Assembly (NCBI GenBank): GCA_038327385.1
Contig: JBBQKY010000134.1
Location: 1-7,181 of the forward strand
From: JAWWPG01 sp038327385
Lineage (GTDB): Bacteria > Actinomycetota > Actinomycetes > Propionibacteriales > Nocardioidaceae
DNA: 7,181 nucleotides
Direction of reading: 5' to 3'
Shown here: piece by piece, positions 4,432 to 7,181 of the stretch
Layout of the letters: each line of letters starts with the position of its first letter
How positions within the stretch are numbered: position 1 is the first letter of the stretch
Translations under genes and position numbers: made by a program
Notes under the pieces: model-generated
Told to the model about the DNA's origin: nothing
Database searches by the model: none
Seen by the model: only the letters and a program-made list of their open reading frames with translations

Positions 4432-5330
4432 ATAAGAGCCGCCCGCAGCTGGCTCTCCAGATCGGGGTGCGCGAACTCGAACCCCGACTCGAGCAGGCGC
4501 CGTGGCGTGACCTTGAGGCTGCCGAGCATCTCACCAGACAGGTCACCCAGGACCCTCTCGAGCGCGAAGGCCGGCACCCGCATGAGGGTGGGGCGATGCA
4601 GCAGCTCGCCCATCAGCTTCGTGAGCTCGGCGTTGGTTGCGGGCTGGGGCGCGACGACGTTGTAGGGACCGGTCATCCCCTCGTCGCTCACGGCTCGGGT
4701 CAGCGCCGTCAGGTAGTCGTCCAGGCTCACGGTCGGGAACCACTGTCGGCCGCTGCCCAGCCGTCCACCGACGCCGAGCATGAACGGCCGGCGCAGCACC
4801 GGCAGCGCACCCCCGGCCTTGTCGAGGACGACCGCTGTGCGCGCCAGGACCACGCGAGCGCCCGCGTCGAGCGCGGCACGAGTGGCCGCCTCCCACTGCG
4901 CGACCACATCGGCAAGGAACCCGTCGCCGGGCGTGGAGTCCTCGTCCAGCTGCTCGTCGCCGCGGTCTGGCCCATACAGCCCGACGCCGCTGGCGTTCAC
5001 CAGTGCCGGCAGTGGCGCGTCGAGGCGGCTGACAGCCGTCGCGAGCGTCTGAGTCGTCGCCACCCGGCTGGTCAGGAGCTGCTTGCGGTACGACGCGGTC
5101 CACGGCCAGTGCGCGATCGGGGCGCCCGCGAGGTTCACGACCGCCCCGACCCCCGCCAGCGCCTCGGCTGGAAGGTCGCCCTGGTAGGGGTCCCAGCGGT
5201 ACTGCTCTGGCCCGTCCGGATCGGCCCTGACCAGCCGGGTCGTGACATGTCCCATCCCCGTCAGGCGGCGCCGCAGCGCCGTACCGAGAAACCCAGAAGC
5301 ACCCGCCAGCAAGATCTTCATACCCTCCAT
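4428..5330 (-). CDS. TIGR01777 family NAD(P)-dependent epimerase-like protein
   Basis: An atypical extended-SDR protein of the TIGR01777 (YfcH/SulA-like) family, 300 residues, with a predicted cytoplasmic Rossmann fold. GASGFLG (10-16) is the dinucleotide-binding glycine motif. VVNLAG (64-69), the segment with SYRKQLLTSRV (80-90), and NASGVGLYG (112-120) with the candidate catalytic Tyr119 follow the family order. LADVVAQWEAATRAA comes next, then SLDDYL and a GPYNVVAP strand. The C-terminal part, FALERVLGDLSGEMLGS, SLKVTPRRLLESGF and the tail, matches the DUF1731 cap. The substrate is unknown; some members are called cell-division inhibitors, but this is poorly supported. The start is ATG 5330 (MEGMKILLAG); ATG 5321 (MKILLAG) matches homologue N-termini equally well. 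It lies in the lipB-E2 interval, as in mycobacteria. It is divergent from the Nudix gene (53 bp) and shares its stop region with the convergent 3799 gene. Confidence 0.93.
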   Translation of the reverse strand: MEGMKILLAGASGFLGTALRRRLTGMGHVTTRLVRADPDGPEQYRWDPYQGDLPAEALAGVGAVVNLAGAPIAHWPWTASYRKQLLTSRVATTQTLATAVSRLDAPLPALVNASGVGLYGPDRGDEQLDEDSTPGDGFLADVVAQWEAATRAALDAGARVVLARTAVVLDKAGGALPVLRRPFMLGVGGRLGSGRQWFPTVSLDDYLTALTRAVSDEGMTGPYNVVAPQPATNAELTKLMGELLHRPTLMRVPAFALERVLGDLSGEMLGSLKVTPRRLLESGFEFAHPDLESQLRAALI

Positions 5331-5362
5331 CCTGCTACCGGGCGCGAGCAGTCGGGCGGCGG

Positions 5363-5378
5363 GACGGTCGGTACCGTC
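5363..5378 (+). promoter_or_regulatory. Candidate leaderless promoter of Nudix gene, with palindrome over the -10
   Basis: TACCGT (5372-5377) fits TANNNT and is followed by 6 nt (cgggcc) and ATG 5384. GACGGT (5363-5368) and ACCGTC (5373-5378) form a perfect 6-bp inverted repeat around CGGT that covers the box. No Shine-Dalgarno precedes the ATG, which supports leaderless translation. Confidence 0.45.
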
Positions 5379-5383
5379 GGGCC

Positions 5384-5869
5384 ATGACGATCTACGGGTT
5401 TCGGCAGCGGGTGGCCTGCTACGTCACCCGGACGACGCACGACGGCGACGAGCTGCTCGTCTTCGACCACGCCGACGACGCCCCGGCAGCCCCGTCAGGG
5501 ACGCAGGTTCCGGCCGGCACGATGAGGCGGTTCGAGGCGATCACCGATGCGGCGCTCCGCGAGACCGCGGAGGAGACCGGCCTGAGCGGGCTGACCTTCG
5601 TCGAGCAGGTCGGGTCGGTCGAGCTGGGTCTGCATGACCCCGGGGGGCCGTCGATCACCACCTTCGTCCATCTCGTCGCGCCCGACGGGGGGACGAGCTC
5701 GTGGGACCACGTGGTCACCGGTGACGGGGACGACAGGGATCTGGTCTTCCGGTGCCGGTGGGAGCGCCTCCCGCTTCAGCTCGAGCTGGCCGCAGACCAG
5801 GGCCGCTTCGTCGCATCGGTCACAGGCCGAGCTCCGACTCGAAGTTCGCCTCCTCCAGGCGCTGCTTGA
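5384..5869 (+). CDS. Nudix hydrolase
   Basis: Hydrolyses a nucleoside-diphosphate-linked compound; the substrate cannot be read from the sequence. It is 161 residues. The Nudix box GX5EX7REUXEEXGU is at 45-67: G45, E51, then R59-E60-T-A-E63-E64-T-G66-L67. All metal-binding glutamates are present; the usual hydrophobic residue after RE is threonine here. The N-terminal strand (YGFRQRVACYVTR, 4-16, then ELLVFDH, 23-29) and later strands (SITTFVHLV; DLVFRCRWERLP) complete the fold. The domain appears to end near residue 145. The last ~17 codons (GRAPTRSSPPPGAA region) overlap the 3' end of the convergent E2 gene by 50 bp and are Pro/Ser/Arg-rich, suggesting an extension created by loss of an earlier stop. 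Translation probably starts on a leaderless mRNA. The gene is an insertion relative to the lipB-epimerase-E2 order seen in mycobacteria. Confidence 0.9.
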   Translation: MTIYGFRQRVACYVTRTTHDGDELLVFDHADDAPAAPSGTQVPAGTMRRFEAITDAALRETAEETGLSGLTFVEQVGSVELGLHDPGGPSITTFVHLVAPDGGTSSWDHVVTGDGDDRDLVFRCRWERLPLQLELAADQGRFVASVTGRAPTRSSPPPGAA

Positions 5870-7181
5870 TCGTCGTGAGGAAGCGCGCCGCGTCGGCGCC
5901 GTCGACGAGCCGGTGGTCGTAGGTAAGGGCGAGGTAGACCATCTGCCGTACGGCGATCGTCTCGCCCAGGTTCGGGTCGTCGATGACGACCGGCCGCTTC
6001 ACCACCGTGCCGGTGCCCAGGATCCCCACCTGCGGCTGGTTGATGATCGGAGTGTCGAAGAGCGCTCCGCGGCTCCCGGTGTTGGTGAGCGTGAATGTAC
6101 CGCCAGATAGCTCGTCGGGGCTGACCTTGCCTTCCCGCGTCCGCACCGCCAGGTCCTGGATCTTGCGCGCGATACCCGCGATCGACAGGTCGCCGGCGTC
6201 CCGGATCACCGGGACGAGGAGGCCACGCTCGGTGTCGACCGCTATGCCGAGGTGCTCGCCGTCGTGGTAGGTGACCGTCCCCTCGTCGGTGTCGATCGAC
6301 GCGTTGACCTGCGGGTAGGTCTTCAGGGCGTCGATCGTCGCCTTTGCAAAGAACGGCAGGAACGACAGCTTGACGCCTTCCCGCTGCTCGAAACCCGCCT
6401 TGACGCGGTTACGCAGCCGGGAGATCGCGGTGACGTCCACCTCGACGACGGTCGTGAGCTGTGCCGACGTCTGCAGGGACTCCAGCATCCGGGACGCGAT
6501 GACCTTGCGGAGCCTGCTGAGCTTCTCTGTCTTGCCGCGCAGCGGGCTGAGGGTCGGGGCGGCTGCTGCCGCCGCCCGCGTGCCGGTGGCGGCGGCAGGC
6601 TGCTGCCCTTGCCGCTGCTCGTCGGCGGCGCGCTGCGCCGTCTCGGCGGCTGCCAGCACGTCCTGCTTGCGAACCCGTCCGCCGACGCCGGTGCCGCTGA
6701 TGGTGGCGAGGTCGATGTCGTGCTTCGCCGCCAGCTTGCGGACCAGGGGCGTCACGTAGCTGCGACCGCCCTCGTCCGCACCTGTGTCGTCGTCCGGCGC
6801 CCGGGTAGGGGCGGGAGCTGCGCTCTGCGCCGTGCTCACCGGCTCCGGCTGCCCGGCTGAGTCGGCTTTCGTCGGCTCCTGCTTTGCCGGCGGTTCGGGT
6901 TGTGGCTCCGGCTCCGGCGCCTGTTCCGGCTCCGGCTCGGGCTCCGGCTCGGGCTCCGGTTCATCCTGCCGCTGCGAACCAGCCGAGGACCCGGCCCCCG
7001 CCGACCCGGAGCCGATGCGCGCGAGCACCGCGCCGACCTCGACGGTCTCGTCCTCGGCGACGACGATCTCGACGAGGGTGCCGGCGACCGGCGACGGGAT
7101 CTCGGTGTCGACCTTGTCGGTGGAGACCTCCAGCAGCGCCTCGTCGACGGCTACCTCGTCGCCGACGGCTTTGAGCCACTG
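5820..7181 (-). CDS. sucB: 2-oxoacid dehydrogenase E2, dihydrolipoyl acyltransferase (N-terminus off window)
   Basis: The lipoate-bearing core subunit of a pyruvate/2-oxoglutarate dehydrogenase complex (actinobacterial SucB/DlaT type); it passes the acyl group from E1 to CoA. The visible 453 residues begin inside a lipoyl domain, with the lipoylated lysine K23 in VSTDKVDTEIPSP. Next comes a Glu-Pro linker (74-98) and an acidic/Ala-rich stretch. The E1/E3-binding domain is YVTPLVRKLAAKHDIDL to GGRVRKQDVLAA (142-178). An Ala/Gln linker (about 180-215) precedes the catalytic domain (about 219-450), which has LRKVIASRM, FTLTNTGSRGALFDTP, and the active-site HXXXDG motif H423-RLV-D427-G428. The reading frame runs through the window edge; an internal GTG at 7028 lies inside the lipoyl domain and is not the start. 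Actinobacterial E2s often have two lipoyl domains, so the visible one may be the second. It is the natural substrate of LipB and LipA encoded nearby. It could equally be named dlaT; the acyl specificity is not readable here. Confidence 0.96.
   Translation of the reverse strand, partial: QWLKAVGDEVAVDEALLEVSTDKVDTEIPSPVAGTLVEIVVAEDETVEVGAVLARIGSGSAGAGSSAGSQRQDEPEPEPEPEPEPEQAPEPEPQPEPPAKQEPTKADSAGQPEPVSTAQSAAPAPTRAPDDDTGADEGGRSYVTPLVRKLAAKHDIDLATISGTGVGGRVRKQDVLAAAETAQRAADEQRQGQQPAAATGTRAAAAAAPTLSPLRGKTEKLSRLRKVIASRMLESLQTSAQLTTVVEVDVTAISRLRNRVKAGFEQREGVKLSFLPFFAKATIDALKTYPQVNASIDTDEGTVTYHDGEHLGIAVDTERGLLVPVIRDAGDLSIAGIARKIQDLAVRTREGKVSPDELSGGTFTLTNTGSRGALFDTPIINQPQVGILGTGTVVKRPVVIDDPNLGETIAVRQMVYLALTYDHRLVDGADAARFLTTIKQRLEEANFESELGL
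6566..6598. repeat. Perfect 11-bp GC-only inverted repeat inside the E2 Ala-rich linker
   Basis: CTGCCGCCGCC (6566-6576) and GGCGGCGGCAG (6588-6598) pair exactly around an 11-nt loop. It lies in codons for the Ala-rich linker between the E1/E3-binding domain and the catalytic domain. It may be only a consequence of alanine codon runs (GCC/GCG/GCA). Confidence 0.6.
6888..6962 (-). repeat. Glu-Pro dipeptide tract (hexanucleotide repeat) in E2 linker
   Basis: On the minus strand, alternating Glu and Pro codons (GAGCCG/GAGCCC) encode six consecutive EP units plus a further E, then QAPEPEPQPEPP. This gives a stiff, extended charged linker between the lipoyl and E1/E3-binding domains, comparable to the Ala-Pro linkers of other E2 proteins. 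The DNA is a near-perfect hexamer tandem repeat and likely length-variable between strains. Confidence 0.9.

Noticed and set aside
4435..4456. 6-bp inverted repeat AGAGCC/GGCTCT near the shared stop as a terminator
   Set aside because: It lies in the last codons of the epimerase-like gene, has a 10-nt loop and a short stem, and no T-tract; chance is likely in such GC-rich sequence.
4062..5387. Long plus-strand open frame (441 codons) antisense to the epimerase-like gene
   Set aside because: It is a GC-rich shadow frame: the opposite strand encodes a clear TIGR01777 protein, while this frame is Arg/Pro/His-rich without motifs and also overlaps the 3799 gene.
6252..6860. Plus-strand frame of 202 codons opposite the E2 gene
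   Set aside because: Shadow of the E2 catalytic and linker regions; low-complexity composition and no motifs.
1..7181. Mobile element, prophage, defence system or RNA gene
   Set aside because: No transposase, integrase, tRNA-like fold, CRISPR repeat or toxin-antitoxin pair was seen; the gene order is a conserved actinobacterial core locus.

Overview
The window is GC-rich chromosomal DNA from a high-GC Gram-positive bacterium (Actinomycetota). Protein sequences and gene order both support this. The backbone is glnA, an RDD-family membrane protein, a DUF4191 membrane protein, lipA, lipB, a TIGR01777-type epimerase and a SucB/DlaT-type E2. From memory this matches the Mycobacterium tuberculosis Rv2220-Rv2215 neighbourhood, and similar blocks occur in Streptomyces. 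The exact genus is not determinable from the sequence alone. The LipB and RDD sequences look more like the Propionibacteriales/Streptomyces side than mycobacteria, but that is an impression.

Layout: (1) 1-371, minus strand, the first 123 codons of glnA (type I glutamine synthetase). (2) 372-488, a compact divergent control region holding a near-perfect four-box GlnR operator. (3) 489-929, plus strand, RDD membrane protein. (4) 987-1751, minus, DUF4191 two-TM protein. (5) 1802-2746, minus, lipA (lipoyl synthase). (6) 2747-2947, a 201-bp gap with a promoter palindrome, a perfect 12-bp hairpin, a decayed copy of it and a 10-bp tandem repeat. (7) 2948-3670, minus, lipB (octanoyltransferase). (8) 3799-4431, plus, an unrecognised single-TM anchored protein with an NTF2-like-looking outer domain. 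(9) 4428-5330, minus, TIGR01777 NAD(P)-binding epimerase-like protein. (10) 5384-5869, plus, Nudix hydrolase. (11) 5820-7181, minus, the C-terminal 453 residues of a 2-oxoacid dehydrogenase E2 (sucB/dlaT); its N-terminus lies beyond the window.

How the genes fit together: LipB loads an octanoyl group from acyl carrier protein onto the lysine of a lipoyl domain, and LipA inserts two sulfurs. One such lipoyl domain, with its DKV lysine, is in the E2 at the right edge, so the cofactor-making enzymes and their protein substrate are encoded within about 5 kb. glnA belongs to nitrogen assimilation and carries its own nitrogen-regulator site. The plus-strand genes (RDD, the 3799 gene, Nudix) are interleaved between the minus-strand backbone genes. 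The two right-hand convergent pairs share sequence at their ends, by 4 bp and by 50 bp.

I see no mobile element, CRISPR array, tRNA or wholly new system here; it is a conserved core locus. The most informative signals are regulatory: the GlnR operator that also touches the RDD promoter, a series of TANNNT boxes 6-7 nt before start codons (predicted leaderless mRNAs for RDD, lipA, lipB and Nudix), and palindromes lying over two of those boxes. No gene-free stretch exceeds 300 bases.
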